Positions 1 to 8,321 of a stretch of DNA of 64,000 bases are shown in pieces. The notes under the pieces were generated by a model, which saw nothing but the letters and a program-made list of their open reading frames with translations, had not been told where the DNA came from and did no database searches. Position numbers and translations under genes: made by a program. Source of the DNA: Acuticoccus mangrovi (GTDB lineage Bacteria; Pseudomonadota; Alphaproteobacteria; Rhizobiales; Amorphaceae). The stretch lies in assembly GCF_016411865.1 (NCBI RefSeq), contig NZ_JAEKJA010000007.1, positions 62,001 to 126,000 of the forward strand, written 5' to 3'. The first letter of the stretch is position 1; each line of letters opens with the position of its first letter.

Positions 1-2
1 TC

Positions 3-800
3 GCCGGCCAGGCCGGGGTGCGCCACAGCCTCGTCGATCCGCACGCCTACGTGGATTCCAACCTCGTCGGCTTCACCAACATCCTCGAGGGGTGCCGCCA
101 CGGCGAGGTGGAGCACCTCACCTACGCCTCCACCTCGTCGGTCTACGGCGCCAACACCACGATGCCGTTCAGCGAAAACCACGGCGCCGACCATCCACTG
201 CAATTCTACGCCGCGACCAAGCGGGCCAACGAGCTGATGGCGCACAGCTACAGCCACCTCTTCCGCCTGCCGACGACGGGGCTGCGCTTCTTCACCGTCT
301 ACGGCCCGTGGGGGCGGCCGGACATGGCGCTCTTCCTGTTCACCCGCAAGATCCTCGCCGGCGAGCCCATCCCGGTGTTCAACCAGGGCAACCACACCCG
401 CGACTTCACCTATGTCGACGACATCGTGGAGGGGGTGGTGCGGGTGAACGACCACGCCGCCGAGCCCGATCCCGACTGGGACCCGCGCGACCCCGACCCC
501 TCGCGCTCGGACGCGCCCTTCCGCATCTTCAACATCGGCAACAACAACCCGGTGCGCCTCTCCGCCTATATCGAGGCGTTGGAGGAGGCGTTGGGGCGCA
601 AGGCGATCCGCGAGCTGCTGCCGCTCCAGGCCGGCGACGTGCCGGACACCTTCGCCGACGCGTCCCGCCTCGAGGCGGCCGTGGGCTACAAGCCGAAGAC
701 GCCGGTGCGGGAGGGCATCCGCCGCTTCGTCGACTGGTATCTCGACTACTACGGCGAGCGGCGGCCGGAGCCTCGCATGGCCCGCGTGGGCAAGGCGTGA
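3..800 (+). CDS. UDP-glucuronate 4-epimerase-like NAD-dependent epimerase (5' end outside window)
   Basis: Only the last 265 codons are visible; the frame is open to the left edge, so the GTG at 18 is an internal codon and the NAD-binding glycine motif lies outside. Extended short-chain dehydrogenase features remain: the STSSVYG segment and the catalytic YAATK (Y-x3-K) near 207-221, then the [14 protein letters not shown] and RDFTYVDD stretches typical of UDP-glucuronate/galacturonate 4-epimerases. The enzyme would interconvert UDP-GlcA and UDP-GalA in the cytoplasm for polysaccharide assembly, which fits the glycosyltransferases downstream. Another nucleotide-sugar epimerase activity cannot be excluded from the C-terminal part alone. 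Confidence 0.85.
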   Translation, partial: AGQAGVRHSLVDPHAYVDSNLVGFTNILEGCRHGEVEHLTYASTSSVYGANTTMPFSENHGADHPLQFYAATKRANELMAHSYSHLFRLPTTGLRFFTVYGPWGRPDMALFLFTRKILAGEPIPVFNQGNHTRDFTYVDDIVEGVVRVNDHAAEPDPDWDPRDPDPSRSDAPFRIFNIGNNNPVRLSAYIEALEEALGRKAIRELLPLQAGDVPDTFADASRLEAAVGYKPKTPVREGIRRFVDWYLDYYGERRPEPRMARVGKA

Positions 801-846
801 TCGGGCCGGCGCGATCGTCGACGTCGCCGCAACGGGCGTCGCCGGA

Positions 847-2124
847 ATGGGTGTCGGCGCTCGGCTGAGGCCGGCGGTTCGGGCGCTCCTTTCGGGGGGG
901 CACGTCGCCCTGCTGCGCCTATTGAACACCGGGCTGACGCTGGTGTTCGCCATCCTCGCGACGCGCTGGCTGGGGGCGGAGATCTTCGGCGCCTACGTGT
1001 CGCTGATGGCGGTCGCGGGGGTGATCCAGGTCGCGACCTCGCTGGGACTGCCGGCGCTCGTGACCCGCGAGGTCGCCGCCCGCCGCGGCGACGGCGGACG
1101 CGGGGCGCTGCCTCCGCTCGTCCAGGCGGTCCTTCTCATCAACGGCCTCCTCGTCCTCGGCGGGATCGTCGCCACGCTCGCCTTCGGGGCGACGGCGGGT
1201 CTCGTCATGCTCTTCGCCCTCCTTGCCAACCTCGCGGGGGTGCTCGGAGCGGTGCACGGCGGGCGCGAGGCGATCCTCCTCGCCGGGTGGCTCGGCGGGG
1301 TGGTGCGCTTCCTCGTGGCGCTCGCCGCGCTCGCGATCCTCGTCGCGACGACGGCGCCGAGCATCGTCGTGCCGCTCGGCGCGCAGATCGTCGGGGCGCT
1401 CGCTGGGGCGGCGGCGCTCGCCCTCGCGATGCCGCCGCGACGCCTCGGCCTGGCGGCGATCGAGGGGATCGGGGCGCCTTGGTGGTCGGCCGCGCACGGG
1501 CCGATGGTGCGGGCGGGGTTCACCTTCGCCGGGGTCCAGCTCCTCCTCAACCTGACGACCCAGGTCGACATCCTCGTTCTGATGCTCCTCGCGACGCCGC
1601 GCGACGTCGCCCTCTACTATGCGGCGGCGCGGGCGGCGCTGGTGGTGTCCTTCTTCTTCAACGCCGCCGCCCTCCTCGCCGAGCCGCGCCTCACCCGTCT
1701 CCACGCCGCCGGCGACATCGCCGCGGCGCAGGCCCTCGCCCGCCAGACGGCGCGGATGGGGGTGGCGATGACGCTGGTGTCGGTGGTCGCGGCGGCGCTC
1801 CTCGGGCCGTTCTATCTCGGCCTCTACGGCGAGGGGTTCGGGGCGGCCTATCCGGCGCTCGTGGTTGCCGGCGTGGGTTACCTCGGATGGAGCCTCTTCG
1901 GGCCCGCTCAACAGGTGCTGCGGGCGGTGCGGGCGGAACGCGCGCTGCTCGTGGCGACGGCGGTGGCGCTCGCGGTCAACGCGGTGCTGACGGCGGCGTT
2001 GGTGCCGTTCCTCGGCATCCTCGGCGCGGCGCTCGGAACGGCGGCGTCGTTCCTCGTCAACGGTGCGCTGACGGCGCGGGCGGCGCGACGGGCGGGGATC
2101 GCCACGCCGGTATGGGGAGGGTGA
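847..2124 (+). CDS. Polysaccharide flippase, Wzx/MATE-like membrane protein
   Basis: A 425-residue, almost entirely hydrophobic protein with about 12 predicted membrane spans and the N-terminal LNTGLTLVFAILATRWLGAEIFGAYVSLMA pattern (seen in pieces) of the lipid-linked oligosaccharide flippase superfamily. It would move undecaprenyl-linked repeat units across the inner membrane. It follows the epimerase by 46 bp on the same strand and converges on the UDP-xylose synthase gene. The ATG at 847 has only a weak GGA before it. Its TGA lies inside the first, partial unit of a tandem repeat. The substrate cannot be told from sequence. Confidence 0.8.
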   Translation: MGVGARLRPAVRALLSGGHVALLRLLNTGLTLVFAILATRWLGAEIFGAYVSLMAVAGVIQVATSLGLPALVTREVAARRGDGGRGALPPLVQAVLLINGLLVLGGIVATLAFGATAGLVMLFALLANLAGVLGAVHGGREAILLAGWLGGVVRFLVALAALAILVATTAPSIVVPLGAQIVGALAGAAALALAMPPRRLGLAAIEGIGAPWWSAAHGPMVRAGFTFAGVQLLLNLTTQVDILVLMLLATPRDVALYYAAARAALVVSFFFNAAALLAEPRLTRLHAAGDIAAAQALARQTARMGVAMTLVSVVAAALLGPFYLGLYGEGFGAAYPALVVAGVGYLGWSLFGPAQQVLRAVRAERALLVATAVALAVNAVLTAALVPFLGILGAALGTAASFLVNGALTARAARRAGIATPVWGG

Positions 2125-2292
2125 GCGAACGCCTCAGGCGCACGCTCGGCGAACGCGATAGCCTCAGGCGGACAGGCGCTCGGCGAGCGCGAACGCTTCA
2201 GGCCGGCACACGCGCGGCGAGCGCGAACGCTTTAGGCCGGCAGGCGCTCGGCGGGCGCGAACGCTTCAAGCCGGCACGCGCTCGGCGAGCGC
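2121..2292. repeat. 34-bp tandem repeat, about 4.7 copies, across a tail-to-tail gene junction
   Basis: Full units can be laid at 2147-2180, 2181-2214, 2215-2248 and 2249-2282, with partial units at 2121-2146 and 2283-2292. Each starts cggcga/ggcgcga, has a cttcaggc or cctcaggc core and ends in gcgct or cgcg. The unit at 2249-2282 contains the last codons and stop of the minus-strand decarboxylase, and the partial unit contains the flippase stop. The array therefore looks like repeated copying of the decarboxylase 3' end: on the minus strand each unit recreates a reading like Ala-Glu-Arg-x-Pro-Ala. There are no unique spacers, so it is not a CRISPR. Confidence 0.85.
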
Positions 2293-3294
2293 GGCTGTGG
2301 CACCGAGCGGCGCCCTTGCGGCGTCGGCGAGCACGCCGTCGGCGAGACGCTCGCGGAAGGCGGCGATGGTGCGGCGAAGCCCGTCCTCGAGCGGCACGCG
2401 TGGGGACCAGCGCAGCAGCGAGCGGGCCTTCGCGATGTCGGGCCGGCGCTGGCGCGGATCGTCGGCCGGCAGCGGCGCGCGCACCATCGGCAGCGCGGTG
2501 CCGGCAAGCCGCTGGGTCGCCTCGGCGAGGGCGCGGATGGTGAATTCGGCCGGATTGCCGAGATTGATCGGCCCGGTCACCGTGTCGGGCGAGGCCATCA
2601 GCGCAATGAGGCCGTCGACCATGTCGTCGACATAGCAGAAGGAGCGCGTCTGGCTGCCGTCGCCGTAGAGGGTGATGGGCAGGCCCTTCAGCGCCTGCAC
2701 CACGAAGTTCGACACCACCCGCCCGTCGGCGACGTGCATGCGCGGCCCGTAGGTGTTGAAGATGCGGGCAACCTTGATCCGGAGCCCCATCGCGCGGTGG
2801 TAGTCGAAGAACAGCGTTTCGGCGCAGCGCTTGCCCTCGTCGTAGCAGGAGCGGGGGCCGATCGGGTTGACCGAGCCCCAATAGGCTTCCGGCTGCGGAT
2901 GCACCGTCGGGTCGCCGTAGACCTCGCTGGTGGAGGCCTGCAGGATCCGCGCGTCGAGGCGCTTGGCGAGGCCGAGCATGTTGATGGCGCCGATCACCGA
3001 GGTCTTCGTCGTCTGGATCGGGTCGTGCTGGTAGTGCACGGGCGAGGCGGGACAGGCGAGATTGTAGATCTCGTCGACCTCCACGTGGAGGGGAAAGGTC
3101 ACGTCGTGCCGCATGAACTCAAAGCGGGGGTGGGCGTGCAGATGGTCGATGTTGCGCTTGGTGCCGGTGAACAGATTGTCGACGCAGAGGACCTCGTGCC
3201 CCGCCGCGATGAGACGGTCGCACAGGTGAGAGCCGAGGAAGCCGGCGCCGCCGGTCACGAGGATCCGCTTTCGACTGTCGTAGAGGCGTGCCAT
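2266..3294 (-). CDS. UDP-glucuronate decarboxylase (UDP-xylose synthase)
   Basis: This 342-residue extended SDR converts UDP-glucuronate to UDP-xylose through a bound-NAD oxidation and decarboxylation. NAD-binding GGAGFLGSH is at residues 15-23, the T/S-E pair of the active site in STSEVYG at 121-127, and catalytic Tyr151/Lys155 in [19 protein letters not shown] and [14 protein letters not shown] are hallmarks of the UXS family. I start at the ATG at 3294, which has GAGAG nearby upstream, rather than the in-frame TTG at 3309. Its C-terminus runs into the 34-bp repeat, giving a short non-conserved Ala-rich tail. It supplies xylose, or a 4-keto intermediate, for the glycosyltransferases upstream. 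Confidence 0.92.
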   Translation of the reverse strand: MARLYDSRKRILVTGGAGFLGSHLCDRLIAAGHEVLCVDNLFTGTKRNIDHLHAHPRFEFMRHDVTFPLHVEVDEIYNLACPASPVHYQHDPIQTTKTSVIGAINMLGLAKRLDARILQASTSEVYGDPTVHPQPEAYWGSVNPIGPRSCYDEGKRCAETLFFDYHRAMGLRIKVARIFNTYGPRMHVADGRVVSNFVVQALKGLPITLYGDGSQTRSFCYVDDMVDGLIALMASPDTVTGPINLGNPAEFTIRALAEATQRLAGTALPMVRAPLPADDPRQRRPDIAKARSLLRWSPRVPLEDGLRRTIAAFRERLADGVLADAARAPLGATAALAERVPA

Positions 3295-3366
3295 GGGACT
3301 CTCTCGCAAATATCAATCTATGATTGATTTACCATAGAGTGGAATGACTCTCCTTGGCAAGCTTTC
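3295..3366 (-). promoter_or_regulatory. AT-richer spacer with inverted repeats upstream of the UDP-xylose synthase gene
   Basis: This 72-bp gap is much richer in A/T than its surroundings. It holds a perfect inverted repeat, atcaatc-tat-gattgat at 3312-3328, 18 bp before the start codon, a second small dyad gagt...actc at 3337-3350, and the palindrome ctatgg-tg-ccatag at 3367-3380 overlapping the stop of the preceding glycosyltransferase. The first dyad has the size of a regulator operator; the last may help end transcription. A separate promoter for the decarboxylase is an inference. Confidence 0.4.
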
Positions 3367-4191
3367 CTATGGTGCCATAGCGCGCCGACGCTCCCTGATG
3401 AGGAAGCGAATGGTGGCGAAGTACCAGGCCTTGTAGAACGCGTAGGCGAGCCCGGCGCGCCCGTCGAGAAGGCCGCCCTTGAGAAGGGTGCACAATCCAA
3501 AATAGAGTGGTGCGTACCACCAGGCGTCGAGATGGCGATATTTGAAGCGCTGGCGGGGGGTGAGGGCGGCGGTGTCGCCCGTCTCGAGGGCGAGGTAGCG
3601 GGCGGCCTCCCAGCGGGCGTAGGCGAGGTGGCGGTCGAGGAAGGCGGCGAGGCCGCGCTCGTCGCGGTGGAGGAGCGGCGCCCGGATCGTCTCGGCCGGG
3701 CCGTCGAGCACGGGGTGCTCGTGCACCTCCATGTCGAGCGGGCTCCACTCCCGCTCGTCGATGCGCTCGTAGAGACCGTGGCCGTGGCGGATCAGGGCGA
3801 GCTTGCGCTGCGGTACGCCGTGGCGCAGCGGGCGGCCGAGGAAGGTGTTGCGGTAGCCGAGCCAGTAGCCGGCGGCGCGGCTCTCCGGCAGGCGCGCCGC
3901 GAGCTCGGCGCAGAACTCCTCGGTGACGAGCTCGTCGGCGTCGAGAAAGAGCACCCATGGCGCGGCGATCGGCTCGTTGAGGAGCACGTGGTTGCGCTTT
4001 TTCGGATAGCGCCCGTTCCAGACGAACTCGACCACGCGCGCCCCGGCGGCGCGGGCGATGGCGGCGGTGCCGTCCTCGCTTGCCGAATCCACCACGATCA
4101 CCTCGGCGAAGGGCGAGAGGCGGGCGAGGCACTCCCCGAGGATCGCCGCCTCGTTGCGCACCGGGATGACGACGCTGACGGGCAGCGTCAC
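3367..4191 (-). CDS. Family 2 glycosyltransferase
   Basis: A 274-residue GT-A fold enzyme starting VTLPVSVVIPVRNEA, with the VDSAS nucleotide-binding segment near residue 35 and the metal-binding DAD at 84-86 (LFLDADE). It resembles the WaaE/KdtX type of lipopolysaccharide or EPS transferases (SEDGT, KKRNH, KYRHLDAWW segments). The GTG start at 4191 overlaps the TGA of the acetyltransferase gene (GTGA) and is preceded by GGAGGC, so translation is coupled. The long upstream extension of this frame is not conserved and is an artefact of high GC. The C-terminal hydrophobic part may sit at the membrane. Confidence 0.85.
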   Translation of the reverse strand: MTLPVSVVIPVRNEAAILGECLARLSPFAEVIVVDSASEDGTAAIARAAGARVVEFVWNGRYPKKRNHVLLNEPIAAPWVLFLDADELVTEEFCAELAARLPESRAAGYWLGYRNTFLGRPLRHGVPQRKLALIRHGHGLYERIDEREWSPLDMEVHEHPVLDGPAETIRAPLLHRDERGLAAFLDRHLAYARWEAARYLALETGDTAALTPRQRFKYRHLDAWWYAPLYFGLCTLLKGGLLDGRAGLAYAFYKAWYFATIRFLIRERRRAMAP

Positions 4192-4751
4192 GACCCCGCC
4201 TCCAGCGTGCGGACGGCGACGGGGCGGGCGGGGTTGCCGGCGACGACCGTCGCGGCCGGCACGTTCCGCACCGCCACCGCCCGGGCGCCGACCACCGCCA
4301 TGTCGCCGACCGAGACGCCGGGGCCGACGAAGGCGTCGGCGCAGATCCAGGCGCCGGCGCCGATGCTGATCGGCGGGCGCAGCAAGGGCATCGCCGGGTG
4401 GCGGTGGTCGTGGGTGCCGGCGCAAAGGTGGGCGCCTTGCGACACCGTGGCGTCGGCGCCGATCGTGATGGGGCCGAGCGAATAGAGGATCGCCCGTTCT
4501 CCCACCCCGACGCGGTCGCCGAGGACGAGGCGCCAGGGAACCGCGATGCGCACGCTCGGCGCCACCCGCACGCCCGCGCCGACGCGGGCGCCGAACGCGC
4601 GCAGCATGAGGTTGCGCCAGCCCCACAAAGGGCGCGGCGAGAGGCGGAAGGCGGGCCGGCAGAGCGCCCAGGCGAGCCGCCCCGCGAGCGCCGCATGGCT
4701 CCATGAGCGGGATCGGCGGTTGGCGAGGGTGTCGATCTCGATACCGTCCAT
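4188..4751 (-). CDS. Left-handed beta-helix acetyltransferase (WcaF/NodL-like)
   Basis: A 187-residue hexapeptide-repeat protein with repeated [V/I]-G-x-G-[A/V] turns from about residue 50 on (RVGAGVRVAP, VGVGERAI, ISIGAGAWICADAFVGPGV) and the ending TVVAGNPARPV of sugar O-acetyltransferases. AGTHDH carries the histidine expected for catalysis. It would acetylate a sugar of the repeat unit with acetyl-CoA. The ATG at 4751 has GAGG eight bases upstream and follows the preceding acyltransferase gene by 4 bp. It is the second acyl-transferring enzyme of the operon. Confidence 0.85.
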   Translation of the reverse strand: MDGIEIDTLANRRSRSWSHAALAGRLAWALCRPAFRLSPRPLWGWRNLMLRAFGARVGAGVRVAPSVRIAVPWRLVLGDRVGVGERAILYSLGPITIGADATVSQGAHLCAGTHDHRHPAMPLLRPPISIGAGAWICADAFVGPGVSVGDMAVVGARAVAVRNVPAATVVAGNPARPVAVRTLEAGS

Positions 4752-4755
4752 GGTG

Positions 4756-5760
4756 CTACCTCGGTGTGTCGGTGGTCGGCCGGAGGCGGACCGTCCGGCG
4801 GGAGAGGCGGGCGAGAAGCGGCGTTTCCACATGCCGGTGGAAGGCGATCCCGGCGACGAGCGTCGCCGCGACGAGGAGCGGCAGGCTGCCGAGGGTGGCG
4901 GCGATGGGCACGGGCGTCCGCGCCGCGAGCTTCAAGAGCGCCGAGAGGACCGGGCCGTGCGTGAGATAGAGGGCGTAGGAGGCGCCGCCGAGCGCCACGA
5001 GGACGGCGGGCACGGCGAGGCGCCCCGCCGCCTCGCAGGCGGCGAGGCCGGCGAGGAGAGCGGCCGCCCCCAGGCCGGCGATGATCGGCGATCCCCCCGT
5101 CAGCGCCGCCGCCAGGAAGACCGTGGCGCCGAGGAGGGCGACGGCGGCGGGCGCCTTCACCGCCGGCAGCACCACCCGCGCCGCCATGCCGAAGCCGAAG
5201 AGGAGGTTGATCTCGGCGAACGCGTAGGTGTCGCCCTCACCGAGGGCGCAGACGGCGAACCACAGCCCGAGCGCCGCGACGCCGACGCCGCGGTGGAGGA
5301 TCGCGAGGCCGAAGAGGGCGTAGAACAGCACCTCGTGGAAGAGCGTCCAGGCGACGGTGAGGGGCGTCGGGTCGGCCGGGCCGGCGAGGACGACGGCGGC
5401 GAGAAGGGTGGCGGGCTCGCGGAAGGCGGGCAGGCCGAAGGTCGGCACCAGGACGAAGGCGGGCAGGATCGCCGCGAGCACCACCCAATAGGGCAGATAG
5501 ATCCGCCGGGCGCGGCGCAGAAGATAGGCGCGCAGGCGCTCCGGCCGGCCGATGTCGGCACCGTGGGCGTGGGCGATGACGAAGCCCGACAGCACGAAGA
5601 AATAGTCGACGCCGCTCTGGCCCGCCATCAGCACGGCCTGCAGCGCGGCGGGGCGGTCGGCATCTGGCGTCGCCGCCGCGGCGTGGAACAGCGCCACGGC
5701 GAGGGCGGCGAGGCCGCGGCCCGCCTCGAGCGAGGCGAGACGGGGTGCGGCGGCGCTCAT
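4756..5760 (-). CDS. Integral membrane acyltransferase 3 (OafA/ExoZ-like)
   Basis: A 334-residue protein with about ten membrane spans. The N-terminal LEAGRGLAALAVALFH has the R...H motif used by acyltransferase-3 proteins, followed by the SGVDYFFVLSGFVI and RRARRIYLPYW segments diagnostic of the family. It probably moves an acetyl or other short acyl group across the membrane onto lipid-linked or extracellular sugar. The ATG at 5760 overlaps the TGA of the glycosyltransferase before it (ATGA). The regulatory or OafA-type SGNH domain is absent. Confidence 0.88.
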   Translation of the reverse strand: MSAAAPRLASLEAGRGLAALAVALFHAAAATPDADRPAALQAVLMAGQSGVDYFFVLSGFVIAHAHGADIGRPERLRAYLLRRARRIYLPYWVVLAAILPAFVLVPTFGLPAFREPATLLAAVVLAGPADPTPLTVAWTLFHEVLFYALFGLAILHRGVGVAALGLWFAVCALGEGDTYAFAEINLLFGFGMAARVVLPAVKAPAAVALLGATVFLAAALTGGSPIIAGLGAAALLAGLAACEAAGRLAVPAVLVALGGASYALYLTHGPVLSALLKLAARTPVPIAATLGSLPLLVAATLVAGIAFHRHVETPLLARLSRRTVRLRPTTDTPR

Positions 5761-7001
5761 CCGACCCGCACCATCGGCGGCGGCGCGACGCCCCGGGTCG
5801 ATCCGCCCGCGACGATCCAGCGGTAGACGGCGACGTGGGCGCGGGCGACGGCGTCGGCATCGTGCCGGGCGCGCAGCAGGGCGCGGCCGCGCTCGCCGAT
5901 GGCCGCGAGCCGGGTCGGCGGCAGCGCCAGCGTCTGCGTGAGAACTGCCGCCATGCGGGCGGGATCCGGCGCGATCTCGACGGCGGCGCCCACGGCGAAG
6001 GCGTGCGGCATGTGGCAGGCCGCCGTCATCAGCACCGGGCAAGCGGCGGCCCACGCCTCGAGCACCGCCATCGGCAGGCCCTCGGAGGTGGAGGGGAGCA
6101 CGAACGCGTCGGCGTGGGCGAGGGCGGCGCGCTTTTCTCCGCCGTGGAGCGGCCCGGCGAGGTGGGCGCGGCCGGCGAGGCCGTGCGCGGTGATGGCCTC
6201 GCGCAGCTCGGTGGCGTGGCCCGCTTCGTCCCACCCGGCGATGACGAGGTGCCAGGTGGCAGCGACGTCGGCCCCGAGGCGGGCCCAGGCTGCAAGGAGC
6301 GGCAAGAGCCCCTTCTTTGGATGGAGCCGACCGAGAAAGAGGAGGATGCGGCGCTCGGGCGGAAAGCCCGCCGGCCGTGGTGGGAGCGGGGCCGGCGTCT
6401 CGGGTGCGAGGCCGTTGGCGATGACGGCGATCGGCGCGGTGAGGCCGACCCTGCGGATCGCCTCCGCCTCGGCCTCGTTGAGGGCGTGGAGGCAGTCGGC
6501 GCCGGCGAGGTTGTCGTCCTCGTAGAGGAGCCGGGCGAGGCGCTTCTTGAGGGGAGAGCGGGCGAGGGCCGGCGGGTCGAGCATGCCGCGCGGGGAGATG
6601 ACGACGCCGCCGCCGGTGCGCTTGCGCCACTGCGCCACCGCGCGCGAGTGGGGCTGCCACAGGCCGTGCTGGTGGACGACGTCGAAGCGCGCGTCGAGGT
6701 GCCTCGCCAACGCCGGGGCGTAGGCGAGGCCGGCGGGGCCGCGGCGGGGAGCGGCGGCGGGCATGAGGGGAGCCCAGGCGGCGAGGTCCTCCGCCATTTC
6801 GGCGGGCGAAGGGTCGGCGACGCCGAGGACGGTGATCCGGTGGCCGGCGCTCGCGAGTGCCCGCGCCGTTCCGCGCACCGAATGGAACAGGCCCCCGGCG
6901 CGCCGCGTGAGGCTGCCGGTCACGACGGCGAGGGTGAGCGGCGGCCCGTCGTCCGGGAAGGGCGGAGCGAGTGGGGCGGTGAGGGTGTCGGCCGAGGTCA
7001 T
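5757..7001 (-). CDS. Family 4 glycosyltransferase
   Basis: A 414-residue GT-B retaining transferase. The N-terminal Rossmann half has GGLFHSVRGTARALASAGHRITV and the VVHQHGLWQP segment; the C-terminal half has FLGRLHPKKGLLPLLAAW and the E-x7-E donor-site motif in SEGLPMAVLEAWA. This is the WcaI/WbaZ style of enzyme that transfers hexoses or deoxyhexoses. It overlaps the downstream acyltransferase gene by four bases. Upstream lies a 114-bp palindromic spacer, so it may start a sub-transcript. The acceptor is unknown. Confidence 0.87.
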   Translation of the reverse strand: MTSADTLTAPLAPPFPDDGPPLTLAVVTGSLTRRAGGLFHSVRGTARALASAGHRITVLGVADPSPAEMAEDLAAWAPLMPAAAPRRGPAGLAYAPALARHLDARFDVVHQHGLWQPHSRAVAQWRKRTGGGVVISPRGMLDPPALARSPLKKRLARLLYEDDNLAGADCLHALNEAEAEAIRRVGLTAPIAVIANGLAPETPAPLPPRPAGFPPERRILLFLGRLHPKKGLLPLLAAWARLGADVAATWHLVIAGWDEAGHATELREAITAHGLAGRAHLAGPLHGGEKRAALAHADAFVLPSTSEGLPMAVLEAWAAACPVLMTAACHMPHAFAVGAAVEIAPDPARMAAVLTQTLALPPTRLAAIGERGRALLRARHDADAVARAHVAVYRWIVAGGSTRGVAPPPMVRVG

Positions 7002-7014
7002 GAGCCGATGCCGC

Positions 7015-7118
7015 TAGAGCATCCCGCGCTCGATCGAGCGCGGACGAGATGCTCTATCCCGTTGAACGGAAGAACGCTTTCCTCCGCACGTGCTTCCCCT
7101 CGAGGGGGACGTGCTCTA
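7015..7118. repeat. Double palindromic intergenic element (REP/RIME-like)
   Basis: Two imperfect hairpins stand side by side: tagagcatc...gatgctcta at 7015-7056 with the inner palindrome gcgctcgatcgagcgc, and gcacgtgcttcccc...ggggacgtgctcta ending at 7118. They are joined by a segment containing cgttgaacgga. The outer tagagca/tgctcta ends resemble the dispersed palindromic elements known from many Hyphomicrobiales genomes. The right end overlaps the TAG of the glycosyltransferase at 7116-7118, so the element supplies that gene's stop codon and could stabilise or terminate the upstream transcript. Confidence 0.7.
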
Positions 7119-8321
7119 ACCGACATGGGCGATGATCCGGCGGCCGAGAACGCCGAAGAGGGCGCGGTCCAACACCAGCGGTGCCTGGCGGCGCCGGCGC
7201 GTGACGGCGGTCTCGACGGCGCCCGCCAGGCCGTCCGCGAAGCGCTCCACGCCCCAGGGGGCGATGGCCGCGCGGGCGGCGAGCCCGCGAGCGCGTTGCG
7301 TCGCGGCGGGCATCGCGAGGAGATAGGTGATCGCCTCGGCAAGGCTCGCCTCGGTGGGATCCACCATCACGCCGCCTTCGCTGATCACCGAGCGGGCGAC
7401 GCCGGCGCGGTTCGACACGATCACCGGCACCGCTGCGGCCATCGCCTCGTTGACGACGAGGCCCCATTGCTCCGTCGTCGCCGGGTGCACGAACGCCTCG
7501 GCGAGGCCGTAGAGGGCGGGCAGCGCGGCATATTCCTCGAAGCCCGGAAGGTGGACGCGGCTCTCGACCCCCGCCGCGCGGGCCGCCGCCTCGATCGCGG
7601 CGCGCTCCGGCCCGTCGCCGAGGATCACGAGATCGGGACCGTCGCGACCGGCGGCGCGGGCGAAGGCGTGCACCAGGGTGGGGAAGTTCTTCTTGGCGAC
7701 GAAGCGGCCCGAGGCGAGGAGGTAGCGCGGCGGCAGGCCGAGCGCGGCGCGCGCGCCGGGCCGGGCGCGGGCGGCGTCGGCACCGGCCGCGAAGTGGGCG
7801 TTGTCCACCGCGTCGTAGCCGAGATGGATGCGGCGTGGGCCGAGGCCGAGATCGTGGAGATAGGCGGCGTGAGGCGGGCCGCCGACGAGGGCGGCGTCGA
7901 CATGGGCGAGGATCCGCCGCTTCGCCGCCTCGCGCAGGGGGTGGCGCAGCGCGTCGTCGGCCATCGATTCCGACAGCATGACCGTCGGCAACCCCCGGCG
8001 GCGGGCGTAGGCGAGGGCGGCGAGGCTTTCCGGGCTCGCCCATCCCGTCACCGCCACGACGTCGGGCTCGGCGGCGTCGAGCGCGGCGGCGAGGCGGCGG
8101 GCGAGCGCCCCGCTGGCGACGTCGCGCAGATAGCGGCGACGGTCGGGGTAGAGCCGCACGGCGTTGGGGTCGGCCGACAGGAAGCCGGCGAAGGGGCCCT
8201 CGTCGGTGCCGGCGATCGTCGTCAGTCGGCCGAAGCGGGACCGGGCCGCCGCGAGGCGGGCGGCGTGGTAGTGGCCGAGCTGACGCACGACGAGCGCGAG
8301 GCTGATTCGATCGGGGCTCAT
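7116..8321 (-). CDS. Family 4 glycosyltransferase
   Basis: A 401-residue GT-B enzyme. Visible are SESMADD and the YDAVDNAHF acceptor/donor cleft segment, LLASGRFVAKKNFPTLVHAF at the start of the C-terminal domain, and the E-x7-E motif in TEQWGLVVNEAMA. This clade often transfers a sugar in O-antigen or EPS assembly. The ATG at 8321 overlaps the FkbM gene stop (ATGA). A longer in-frame extension upstream lies inside the FkbM gene and is not conserved. Its stop lies in the palindromic element, so the last residues may have been remodelled by that insertion. Confidence 0.86.
   Translation of the reverse strand: MSPDRISLALVVRQLGHYHAARLAAARSRFGRLTTIAGTDEGPFAGFLSADPNAVRLYPDRRRYLRDVASGALARRLAAALDAAEPDVVAVTGWASPESLAALAYARRRGLPTVMLSESMADDALRHPLREAAKRRILAHVDAALVGGPPHAAYLHDLGLGPRRIHLGYDAVDNAHFAAGADAARARPGARAALGLPPRYLLASGRFVAKKNFPTLVHAFARAAGRDGPDLVILGDGPERAAIEAAARAAGVESRVHLPGFEEYAALPALYGLAEAFVHPATTEQWGLVVNEAMAAAVPVIVSNRAGVARSVISEGGVMVDPTEASLAEAITYLLAMPAATQRARGLAARAAIAPWGVERFADGLAGAVETAVTRRRRQAPLVLDRALFGVLGRRIIAHVG

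Noticed and set aside
2121-2292. CRISPR-like repeats
   Set aside because: Repeats are directly adjacent and have no unique spacers, and no cas genes are nearby. The same holds for the 19-bp array at 46268-46519.
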